Below, one piece after another: positions 15,720 through 22,055 of a stretch of DNA of 22,055 nucleotides (its first letter is position 1; every line of letters starts with the position of its first letter). Below the pieces are notes generated by a model that searched no databases, had not been told where the DNA came from, and saw only the letters and a program-made list of their open reading frames with translations. This DNA comes from a virus. The stretch spans positions 1-22,055 of the IMG/VR virus record IMGVR_UViG_3300035698_003546, one strand, 5' to 3'. The position numbers and the translations under genes were made by a program.

Positions 15720-16658
15720 TTAAGCCCTTGGAAATCTAGATATTGTTAATTCAAAATCTAAAAAGCCTACATAGAAGCTGGGGGCTACCTTTTTACGCAC
15801 AACGTCTTTCATTTTGGAAGAATACACGACCTCGACAAACATATTTGCTCCTGTTGGATCTTCATGGCTTTTATAATTATAATCAAACATCAAGTCGTTA
15901 TATTCGTCAAAAGGAATGTCATCAAAAGATAAAACAGGAACACAAGTTCTTACTAAGTCTTCAAAAGTTCCCAACGTAACATCTAACTCGTAAGTATCTC
16001 GCGTCATAATTACAGCTCTGAATATCATTTGGTATTGATCTTCCCCTCCAAGTGCGTATGGGACGTTCTGACCTTTAGGCATGCTTATATAAGCACAGGG
16101 TATCACATCGTCATAAGGAAGTATAGCTCTCGCTGAATCGTCATTCTCGAACTGATCCGTGTTGTCTCTAACGCTCTGACTCTTCTCGATTATCAAGTCG
16201 TCTGACACTTCGTTTGATACATATACATTTAATTCTTTGGTTGAAACAGCGGATATTGTAAGAGTGGCTATAGAATCAATGTTAATCGCGTCGTTTGAAG
16301 GGTTAACAACTTCTATACCATCTTCGTCCGTCATGTTTCCAGCTTCATTTTTGTAAAGAATAATTCTTGCGTTTTCGTAATCGACAATATGGTCAAACTG
16401 GTCGATTTGGTCGCCGCCATCTGTAAAGATGGTTGCGTTGCCAGCTACAAAAGCCCCAGTAATAGAGCTGTCCGCATTCCAAGATTTATTCTCAGCTCCA
16501 AAAGAAACCATATCCTCAAATATTCTCTCGTCTGGTTGAGCATACTTGTATAGCGTCTCATTGAATTTATTTACGAAGGACTCTGCCTTTTCGCACATTT
16601 TATGGTCGAACCACAGGGCGAAGCTTGAAAAAGCTTCTTGTTTAAAGTTTGGTTTCAT
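15720..16658 (-). CDS. Tail or neck structural protein, possible tail terminator
   Basis: This 312-residue acidic protein starts with a helical stretch (SFALWFDHKMCEKAESFVNKFNETLYKYAQPDERIFEDM). A beta-rich, Asp-rich middle follows (ITGAFVAGNATIFTDGGDQIDQFDHIVDYENARIILYKNEAG; IDSIATLTISAVSTKELNVYVSN). The end reads YVGFLDFELTISRFPRA. It begins one base after the previous gene ends and is two genes before the tube gene when read on the - strand, counting from the block start. In siphophages a tail terminator or completion protein sits just before the tube gene. Tail terminators are usually near 150 residues, so this one is long. I do not recognise the family. The helical N-terminus looks like that of minor capsid proteins, so other neck roles are possible. 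Confidence 0.6.
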   Translation of the reverse strand: MKPNFKQEAFSSFALWFDHKMCEKAESFVNKFNETLYKYAQPDERIFEDMVSFGAENKSWNADSSITGAFVAGNATIFTDGGDQIDQFDHIVDYENARIILYKNEAGNMTDEDGIEVVNPSNDAINIDSIATLTISAVSTKELNVYVSNEVSDDLIIEKSQSVRDNTDQFENDDSARAILPYDDVIPCAYISMPKGQNVPYALGGEDQYQMIFRAVIMTRDTYELDVTLGTFEDLVRTCVPVLSFDDIPFDEYNDLMFDYNYKSHEDPTGANMFVEVVYSSKMKDVVRKKVAPSFYVGFLDFELTISRFPRA

Positions 16659-16659
16659 T

Positions 16660-17325
16660 TTATAAATTTCTTATTAATAGTGTTAGTTCTTCTATATATT
16701 GATTGTATAGATCTATTAGGAATCCCTTTCTCTTAAAAATTAGGAATCTCTTTCTATTAAAAGCTCCTCCTCTTAGTTTTCCTTTTATTTGGATAGCCTC
16801 TTCTGAAGTCGAGTATCCTTTTCCAGCAAATTTTTCTGGGTCATACATAAAATTTTGCAATCCAGACACTCCCTCTTCAAGACCTTTTACCCAACTTCTA
16901 GCTGAACCTACAGTTCCTCCCATAGGTGTTTTTTGGTATATTTCTTTTTTGTTTAAAACATTACTTATTTCAAACGACATGAAAGCACTCCCTCTTGGTG
17001 AAACCCTAACTAGCCTGGAATCGTTGAACATTTCGTATAGTGTTCGAATATGATCAGCGGCTTCGTCTGAAGATAATCCAAAAAACGCATTCAGAGAGCC
17101 TTGCCCTTTTACTAATTCAGAAAGTCTTCCAGTAAGCATATCAACGACAACTGGATGAGCATTGAACTTTGCAAGATATTTCCTTCTTATTCTTCCTCCC
17201 CTAGCAACAACCTTGCTTCCGACATCCCTCTCAACAATTTTAGATGCTGCGACCTCTATTTTTCTTTGAATCTTTTTGTTTAAACCAGAATTGGCAAGAC
17301 CTTTTATTTTTCCAGCTCTCGCCAT
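16660..17325 (-). CDS. Neck or minor tail protein, gp10-like by position
   Basis: This 221-residue basic protein begins with a Lys/Arg-rich helix (KIKGLANSGLNKKIQRKIEVAASKIVERDVG), then helices rich in Arg and Lys, and ends in FLIDLYNQYIEELTLLIRNL. The N-terminal helix, then a beta part (RLVRVSPRGSAFMSFEISNVL), recalls HK97 gp10-type neck proteins, which have a long N-terminal helix and a small beta sheet. Those proteins lie between the stopper and tail terminator genes, as this one does in its own reading direction. One base separates it from each neighbour, so the block is an operon. The family match is weak and is mostly from context. Confidence 0.6.
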   Translation of the reverse strand: MARAGKIKGLANSGLNKKIQRKIEVAASKIVERDVGSKVVARGGRIRRKYLAKFNAHPVVVDMLTGRLSELVKGQGSLNAFFGLSSDEAADHIRTLYEMFNDSRLVRVSPRGSAFMSFEISNVLNKKEIYQKTPMGGTVGSARSWVKGLEEGVSGLQNFMYDPEKFAGKGYSTSEEAIQIKGKLRGGAFNRKRFLIFKRKGFLIDLYNQYIEELTLLIRNL

Positions 17326-17326
17326 G

Positions 17327-17797
17327 TTAATTATCCTCCTCTTCGACTACCTGTAAGTGAAGATCATAGTATCTATTGTTAAATACTCCGTGAGGTCTAA
17401 AATCAGAAGATATTGAATACCTTCTATCTTCCTCCAAGATAGTGACTCGTTTTGCTTCTTTAAGAATTTTATAAGTAGCTTTATCAACTCTTAGTCTAGC
17501 CCCTCCTGTTGGAATTTTAATTCTAAGCTGAGATTTTACGCTCGGATCTGCCCATAAGTCCAATCTAGGATCTTCATGCAAGACCCTGCCCTTTCCAGTG
17601 ACCTTGACAATCTCTCTGCCAGCGGTTCTGTCTCCCGTATTATTTCTCTTGTAAAACTTGTTATACGAAGTGTCAACAACAACGGTCTTGAGTTTCATGT
17701 CCTTATATATGACAATATCTTTCGAGAATTCGTTATGCACATAATCTATACATGCTTCTATTTCTTTTTTGTCTTTGTCGTTTAGAAAGTCACTCAT
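17327..17797 (-). CDS. Small neck protein, stopper-like by position
   Basis: The start chosen is the ATG at 17795-17797, giving 156 residues (MSDFLNDKDKKEIEACIDY...). A longer frame opens upstream to 18115, but its added 106 residues are antisense to the small + strand gene and have an odd hydrophobic composition. After an N-terminal helix the protein is beta-rich: VVVDTSYNKFYKRNN, LRIKIPTGGARLRVDKATYKIL, then VTILEEDRRYSISSDFRPHGVFNNRYYDLHLQVVEE. This shape fits a small beta-barrel stopper or head-closure protein, which stops DNA leaking from the head. It is first in the - strand block and starts 60 bases from the divergent + gene. The function is from position and fold impression only. Confidence 0.6.
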   Translation of the reverse strand: MSDFLNDKDKKEIEACIDYVHNEFSKDIVIYKDMKLKTVVVDTSYNKFYKRNNTGDRTAGREIVKVTGKGRVLHEDPRLDLWADPSVKSQLRIKIPTGGARLRVDKATYKILKEAKRVTILEEDRRYSISSDFRPHGVFNNRYYDLHLQVVEEEDN

Positions 17798-17803
17798 ATA
17801 AAA

Positions 17804-17834
17804 TATTACACTTTTTACGTGTTTTTGTGTAATA
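17804..17834. promoter_or_regulatory. Inverted repeat in the divergent promoter region
   Basis: TATTACAC at 17804-17811 and GTGTAATA at 17827-17834 form a perfect 8-bp inverted repeat around 15 bases. Both half-sites are followed, in opposite directions, by a gene start: the - gene 6 bases away and the + gene 23 bases away. The 15-base centre is T-rich on both sides of ACGTG. It may be a regulator site or a pair of outward-facing promoter elements. No known binding protein is assigned. Confidence 0.45.
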
Positions 17835-17857
17835 CCAAGAAAGGAATAAGGAAAATT

Positions 17858-18145
17858 ATGAAGGATAAAAAAATAGAAACCTTTATTAACGAATGCTCGT
17901 CTGAAGAAATTAAGAATCTCTTCGTCAGTTTTTTGGGAATATTGGACGACATAAAGCACGAACATGATGAGATTTTTTACAAAGTCGCAAAAAATCATCC
18001 AGAAATGATAAAAACACTGGAAATATGTGATTATCTGGACGATAATAAAATGTCTTGGTTGAGAAAGAAAGTTCTCGACTTGGGAAACGCTACAAAACGA
18101 AGAGTTCAAGGTCAAATTAAGATCAAGTTCTCTGGAAAATACTAA
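17858..18145 (+). CDS. Small charged protein at the start of the tail operon
   Basis: The ATG at 17858 is chosen because AAGGAATAAGGA lies just before it. An upstream GTG at 17819 in frame lies inside the inverted repeat and has no such site. The 95-residue product is Lys-rich and acidic: KKIETFINECSSEEIKNLFVSFLGILDDIKHEHDEIF, ending in KKVLDLGNATKRRVQGQIKIKFSGKY. It is helical with a basic end and has no known motif. It is the first + gene of the tail module, and the next gene begins 15 bases after it. Its first part is antisense to no real gene once the - gene start is corrected. Function unknown. Confidence 0.7.
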   Translation: MKDKKIETFINECSSEEIKNLFVSFLGILDDIKHEHDEIFYKVAKNHPEMIKTLEICDYLDDNKMSWLRKKVLDLGNATKRRVQGQIKIKFSGKY

Positions 18146-18160
18146 ATAAACAAAGAAAAA

Positions 18161-18907
18161 ATGAAAAAGAAAGATATTAAATCTTTATACTCTATGGAGG
18201 TAGAAAACCTCGTAGAGAAAGAAGTTAAAAAAGAGTCTAAAGATGGTGATGGCAAGGTTATAACCGTTGTTGAAAAAGAGATGGTAAATGAGCCTCTTAC
18301 GGTTTATTTCAAAAAACCAACAAGGAGATTGACAGAGGAGGCTGAAGAAATATTCTCTATTAAAATGAGTGATTGTATTAAAAAGGGAATTATTACAAAA
18401 GCTATGTTAGCCAAAAGTTATAGAGAGGGAGGCGGACCTCTCACTGACGACGAAACCCTTGACCATTCCGACGCTTATGTAAAACTTATTAAAGCTAAGG
18501 AAGATTATATTGAGCAGTGTTCTGTAAAAAGAAAAAGCAAAAAGAAGGAAGAGGATCTTATCAAACAGATTGCTAATCTAGAAAAAGAAATAAAAGATAT
18601 TGAACAGCCCTACCAAGAATTATTTTCAAATACGGCTGAAGCTAAAGCTCAAGACGAGACTATTAAGTTTTTTATTCTAATGAGTTGTTTTTATAGCGAG
18701 CCAAATTCAGATGAGGTTATTCCATTCTTTGGTGGGGAAACATTTAAAGATAAGGTGGAGCATTATTACAGGGTGTTCGAAATGGACGAAGATAAACTCC
18801 ACAAGAGATTTTCGTCTCTAAGTGAAATGACAACTATCGTCGCCCTTTGGTATATTACAAAAACAGACGATATTAAGGCTACATTAGAAGCTTTTAATGA
18901 GCAATAA
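18161..18907 (+). CDS. Probable tail assembly chaperone, first of pair
   Basis: This 248-residue protein is charged and helical, with Lys/Glu-rich parts and a predicted coiled coil near residues 125-150 (KRKSKKKEEDLIKQIANLEKEIKDIEQ). Cys and Phe residues sit in IKFFILMSCFYSEPNSDEVIPFFGGETF near 168-195. It lies two genes before the tape measure, where lambda-like and other siphophages have tail assembly chaperones (gpG/gpGT type) that coat the tape measure before tube assembly. The end overlaps the next gene by 11 bases. There is no visible slippery site in the overlap, unlike classical cases. I infer the role from position only. Confidence 0.6.
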   Translation: MKKKDIKSLYSMEVENLVEKEVKKESKDGDGKVITVVEKEMVNEPLTVYFKKPTRRLTEEAEEIFSIKMSDCIKKGIITKAMLAKSYREGGGPLTDDETLDHSDAYVKLIKAKEDYIEQCSVKRKSKKKEEDLIKQIANLEKEIKDIEQPYQELFSNTAEAKAQDETIKFFILMSCFYSEPNSDEVIPFFGGETFKDKVEHYYRVFEMDEDKLHKRFSSLSEMTTIVALWYITKTDDIKATLEAFNEQ

Positions 18908-19910
18908 TGATAACCAGCTAAACGAAGACGCTTTCTACTCCTTGTTTGATGAGGTGTGTAATGGATGCTCTCCTTTGTTTTTTAGGGGGCAGGATCTTTT
19001 TATAAAACACCCTTCCGCTTCTGATTTCGCTAGGTTTGAGAATAAAAAAAGAAGAGAGATAGAAAATTTAGTATCTCAAGGCGGTCAAACCAGCGAACAA
19101 ATCATTCAATCTATGAAGGATTCTGGAGATTGGGATTTCGATTCAGATAAGAGGATAGAGATTTTAGAGTTTGAAGTGGAAACTTCAAAAGCTTACGTTA
19201 AAACTCAAATTATAAAAGCTCGCGTTTCTAGCGAGAGGATAAAGAATAAAAAAAGGATCATTGAGATAGATGAGCTTAAAATCAAACTGGCTGAATCCAT
19301 ACCTTATGAAGGTGTAGATATTGTAGTGTCTAAAAGGTTGAATATTGATTTTTTAATACAAAGCTTGTTTAAGGACGAGCGGTGTTCTGTTGGCTTTTTT
19401 GATGAGGACGAGGATATTGAACCAGACGATCTTGATCAAATGTTTCATCTTTATGTAAGTTACAAAGAAAGATTTAGTAATGAAAATTTACAAAGGCTCG
19501 TTATTCAAGATTTTTTTAAGATTTATTACATGTTTTGCGAAAGTCCTAATGAGTTTTTTGGATTGCCAGCAAAAGATCTAACTCAAAACCAGTTATCGAC
19601 GCTATATTTCGGAAATGTATTTAAAAATTTATTCGAAAATTACTCGGAAAACATGCCAGATTCTATTAAAAATGACCCAGAATCTTTATTGGAATTTGTC
19701 GATAGTCAAAACCACAAACAAGCTCACCAACAAAAAGATTCATCGAGAATGGATCAGCACGGAAACTTGGTTATGTCTACTAAGTTTGGAGCTTCTAGAG
19801 AGGAGATGGAGACAATGTCTAATGACGGGTTTGTTGATGTTTTTAAAGCTATTCCAGAGGGTGGGGTTTTAAATGCAGAGCAATTCGCCAACGCCGTTGT
19901 AAAAGGTTAG
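18897..19910 (+). CDS. Probable tail assembly chaperone, second of pair
   Basis: This 337-residue protein is acidic and Lys-rich, with a mostly helical body. The N-terminal part (DAFYSLFDEVCNGCSPLFFRGQDLFIKHPSASDFARFE) mixes aromatic residues and a beta segment. Helical stretches follow, including a charged coil near 85-130, and the middle (QRLVIQDFFKIYYMFCESPNEFFGLPAKDLTQNQLSTLYFGNVFKNLFENY) is rich in aromatic residues. The last third is Asn/Gln/Ser/Met-rich and probably flexible. No catalytic motif is seen. It overlaps the preceding gene by 11 bases in another frame and leads to the tape measure gene by a 49-base gap. Position suggests a second tail chaperone; a minor tail protein is an alternative. 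Confidence 0.6.
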   Translation: MSNNDNQLNEDAFYSLFDEVCNGCSPLFFRGQDLFIKHPSASDFARFENKKRREIENLVSQGGQTSEQIIQSMKDSGDWDFDSDKRIEILEFEVETSKAYVKTQIIKARVSSERIKNKKRIIEIDELKIKLAESIPYEGVDIVVSKRLNIDFLIQSLFKDERCSVGFFDEDEDIEPDDLDQMFHLYVSYKERFSNENLQRLVIQDFFKIYYMFCESPNEFFGLPAKDLTQNQLSTLYFGNVFKNLFENYSENMPDSIKNDPESLLEFVDSQNHKQAHQQKDSSRMDQHGNLVMSTKFGASREEMETMSNDGFVDVFKAIPEGGVLNAEQFANAVVKG

Positions 19911-19959
19911 GTTTTTGGTGTAAATCAACGTGAGACATTAAGTTTCAAAAAAGGATGTT

Positions 19960-22055
19960 ATGGCAAAAGAAGTTAGACTAGAAGCGAATTTAACCTTAAC
20001 AGGTGATAGAGCGGTAAAAAGCAAAATAGATCAAGTAAGAAAACATGCTCAAGAACCTATTCATTTAAAATTTGACGCTTCCAAAATCAGAAGTTTAGAG
20101 CAGCCTCTTGGAAAAATATCTGGGTCTGTTGGTGAGCTGGATAAGTCCCTCGCCGCCTCAAACGCTCGTGTTTTAGCTTTTGGCGCTAGTGCTAGTATTA
20201 TTGCTGGCGTAGCTAAGTCTTTTAGTCTTGTTTTTAGGTCGGTTAAAGATGTTGAGTTGGCTTTAACTAAAATTAAATCAATTACAGGAGATTCTACTGC
20301 GTCTATCCAAAAACTTGGGCAAGAAATATTTGCTGTTGGAAAAGCTACTGGTCAAGGATTTGACGTTGCAGCCAATGCCGCCCTAGAATTCTCTAGACAG
20401 GGATTAACCGCCACAGAAACTTCTGAAAGAATGATGGCTGCTATGATCTTGGTGAGAACTGAGGGGGTGAGTGCCACCCAAGCCGTAGAGGGTTTAACTG
20501 CGGTTATTAACGGTTACAGTTCAGCCAACCTAAACGCTTTAAAAGTCCTAAATGAATTTAGTGCTATATCAAACAGCTTTGCGCTTTCTAATAAAGATTT
20601 ATTTGAAGCGTTTAAGCGTGGAGCTTCAGTTGCTGAAAACGCTGGAGTTTCTTATAGGGAATTTGGGGCTGTTGTAGCTTCTGTTCAGCAACAAACAGCG
20701 CGTGGTGGTGCTGTTATTGGTAACGCTTATAAAACTATATTTACAAGATTAAATAACAACTCTACAATAAATGCTTTAGAAGCGATTGGCGTTCAAACAA
20801 AAAAGTTTAACGGCGACTTGAGAGATTCTATTAGCATATTAAGAGACGTTGGCAAGGCTGTTGAGGGTCTTGAATCTCAACAAAAAAACTCTGTTTTAGA
20901 AAAGATAGCTGGGAAAAGACAGATAGCGTTACTTATTCCATTGATTAAGGATTTGAATAGCGAGTTTGGAATTTTTGACGGAGCTATGCAAAAAGCAGGA
21001 TCATCTACTGATGAGGCTGAAAAAAGAAATGCACTCTTGAGCAATACCCTACAAGGAATTATCGATAGGGTTAAGATTTTATCTACAGAAACTGCCGCTG
21101 GAGTGGGCACTGCATTTGCCGAAGATTTCAAAAAAAGCTTCCTTATTGTAGAGGGGGCTTTAATTAACATTCAAGCTTTAGCCCAATCTGATATTGGTAG
21201 CGGGTTCTTAAAAGGGTTGTCGACTATGATTTCTGGTCCAGGTCTAGTGCTTGCTGGAGCGGCTCTTCTCAAGATTTTTGGTCAGTTTGTTAAATTTTCT
21301 GTTAGTGGTATTGTGGGTCTGTCTGGATTTAATCAAAAAGCAAAAGATCTTCACAGAACGCAGATTTTGGTTAGGGACGTGTTGTCTCAACAAGGGGTTC
21401 ATTTAGACGGTCTTGCCGCTGACGGGTCTGGGCTGAAACAAGCAGCTAAACAAGTTTTAGAAATAATAAAAAAGCAAAACGAAGCTTACATGTTACAAAA
21501 ACAGCAGGTAAAAAGCATATCCGCTCTAGCTATGAGTAGCCCAGCGGGAAGGGTCGTCCTTAAAGACGGAGCTAAAAGAAGAGATCCAAACAGTGCCCAA
21601 GGACTTATTCCAAACTCTGCTGGTGGGACTTTAGGGGCTATTGAAAAAGAAAAAAGCGCCATAAAAAATGGTATTGGTGGAGCTAAAGGAAATTCCGTTC
21701 CAGTAATCATAGATGATTTTAATTTTGGAAATAGAACGGGTAGGATTGTGGCTAACACGTCCGAATATATTAAGAGAGATCCAAAGGGAGATTCTATCAT
21801 AAACCAAAATATGTTAAAAGGCATGCCTATGCGGGAGTTATCTTCCGCCAAGCCGATTGTAGCTGCCGCCTCTGGTTTTATTGATAAACCATTACCGTCT
21901 GGAATAAATACACCAATTGTTAAAGAGAGATATGGGTTAAACGCTTCTGATTTTAAAATATTTACATCTGAGTTAAATAAAGTTTCAAGATCAACATCTA
22001 CAGCGTCTGAATCTATGACTAGATTAAAGGCTGAATTCAATAGCGGAAAAGCTAA
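19960..22055 (+). CDS. Tail tape measure protein (partial, runs off the window)
   Basis: The tape measure protein sets tail length and leaves through the tube on infection. At least 698 codons are present and no stop is reached. The ATG at 19960 follows AAAAAGGA with good spacing; an ATG 5 bases upstream is in the wrong frame. Residues about 70-290 hold the TP901-type tape measure core: SAASIIAGVAKSFSLVF-like hydrophobic start (ASASIIAGVAKS), then GQEIFAVGKATGQGFDVAANAALEFSRQGLTA, AVIN-GYSS and AVVASVQQQTARGGAVIGNAYKTIFTRL. A hydrophobic stretch near 420-455 (MISGPGLVLAGAALLKIFGQF) may be a membrane-inserting segment. The rest is long and repeat-poor with Ala, Ser, Lys and Gly. It follows the two chaperone-like genes, the standard order. 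Confidence 0.9.
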   Translation, partial: MAKEVRLEANLTLTGDRAVKSKIDQVRKHAQEPIHLKFDASKIRSLEQPLGKISGSVGELDKSLAASNARVLAFGASASIIAGVAKSFSLVFRSVKDVELALTKIKSITGDSTASIQKLGQEIFAVGKATGQGFDVAANAALEFSRQGLTATETSERMMAAMILVRTEGVSATQAVEGLTAVINGYSSANLNALKVLNEFSAISNSFALSNKDLFEAFKRGASVAENAGVSYREFGAVVASVQQQTARGGAVIGNAYKTIFTRLNNNSTINALEAIGVQTKKFNGDLRDSISILRDVGKAVEGLESQQKNSVLEKIAGKRQIALLIPLIKDLNSEFGIFDGAMQKAGSSTDEAEKRNALLSNTLQGIIDRVKILSTETAAGVGTAFAEDFKKSFLIVEGALINIQALAQSDIGSGFLKGLSTMISGPGLVLAGAALLKIFGQFVKFSVSGIVGLSGFNQKAKDLHRTQILVRDVLSQQGVHLDGLAADGSGLKQAAKQVLEIIKKQNEAYMLQKQQVKSISALAMSSPAGRVVLKDGAKRRDPNSAQGLIPNSAGGTLGAIEKEKSAIKNGIGGAKGNSVPVIIDDFNFGNRTGRIVANTSEYIKRDPKGDSIINQNMLKGMPMRELSSAKPIVAAASGFIDKPLPSGINTPIVKERYGLNASDFKIFTSELNKVSRSTSTASESMTRLKAEFNSGKA

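Noticed and set aside
17819-17857. GTG start for the small + gene
   Set aside because: It lies in the inverted repeat with no ribosome-binding site, while ATG 17858 follows AAGGAATAAGGA.
17798-18115. Longer N-terminus of the - strand stopper-like gene
   Set aside because: The added 106 residues are antisense to the + gene at 17858-18145, are oddly hydrophobic and aromatic, and cross the divergent control region. The ATG at 17797 is a better start.
18880-18907. Programmed frameshift between the two chaperone-like genes
   Set aside because: CTTTTAA is present but the second frame is +1 and a TAG closes it 9 bases before its ATG, leaving almost no window for slippage.
21486-22040. 184-codon - strand frame within the tape measure
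   Set aside because: Shadow of a strongly supported + gene; hydrophobic low-complexity product typical of antisense.

Overview
The window looks like the packaging, head and tail-assembly region of a tailed dsDNA phage (Caudoviricetes). This rests on a near-complete run of recognisable virion-assembly genes: large terminase, portal, prohead protease/scaffold, major capsid protein, tail tube candidate and tape measure. The DNA is AT-rich and very gene-dense, with no gap over about 130 bp. No tail sheath gene was seen, so a siphovirus-type tail is the simplest reading, but a sheath could lie outside the window. Many genes have A-rich leaders rather than clear Shine-Dalgarno sites. That would fit a low-GC Gram-negative host such as a Bacteroidota member, but this is a weak inference. 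No tRNA, rRNA, CRISPR array or insertion sequence was seen.

Region 1 (1-2778, +): the tail end of an upstream gene, then a sigma-70-like factor carrying a four-cysteine insert, a helical protein that is a small-terminase candidate, and a C2H2 zinc-finger protein with an ERCC4/XPF-type nuclease domain. These genes overlap or nearly touch and lead straight into the terminase gene.

Region 2 (2780-7285, +): the large terminase gene, which is the most striking feature. Its 1501 codons contain two full-size inteins (438 and 408 residues), each with a LAGLIDADG homing endonuclease. The first splits the Walker A motif between its Lys and Ser. The second lies only 29 extein residues further on. Removing both leaves a normal 655-residue terminase with ATPase and RNase H-like nuclease motifs. 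The two inteins resemble each other.

Region 3 (7365-13574, +): portal with a C-terminal extension, an unassigned protein, a prohead protease fused to a coiled-coil scaffold, a probable decoration protein and the major capsid protein, ending in a strong terminator.

Region 4 (13707-22055): a short SAP-like protein and a probable head-tail adaptor on +. Next comes a four-gene block on the - strand (stopper-like, gp10-like, possible tail terminator, tail tube). The window ends with a + block of a small protein, two tail-chaperone-position genes and the tape measure, which runs off the end. Read in its own direction, the - block has the usual siphophage neck-to-tail order, so it looks like an inverted cassette. 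It is bounded by a bidirectional terminator and by a 60-bp divergent promoter region containing a perfect 8-bp inverted repeat.

Together these genes would package DNA (terminase on portal), build and mature the head (protease, scaffold, capsid, decoration), close the neck and assemble the tail. The sigma factor at the left is a plausible driver of late transcription. Gene names from position alone are marked as such.
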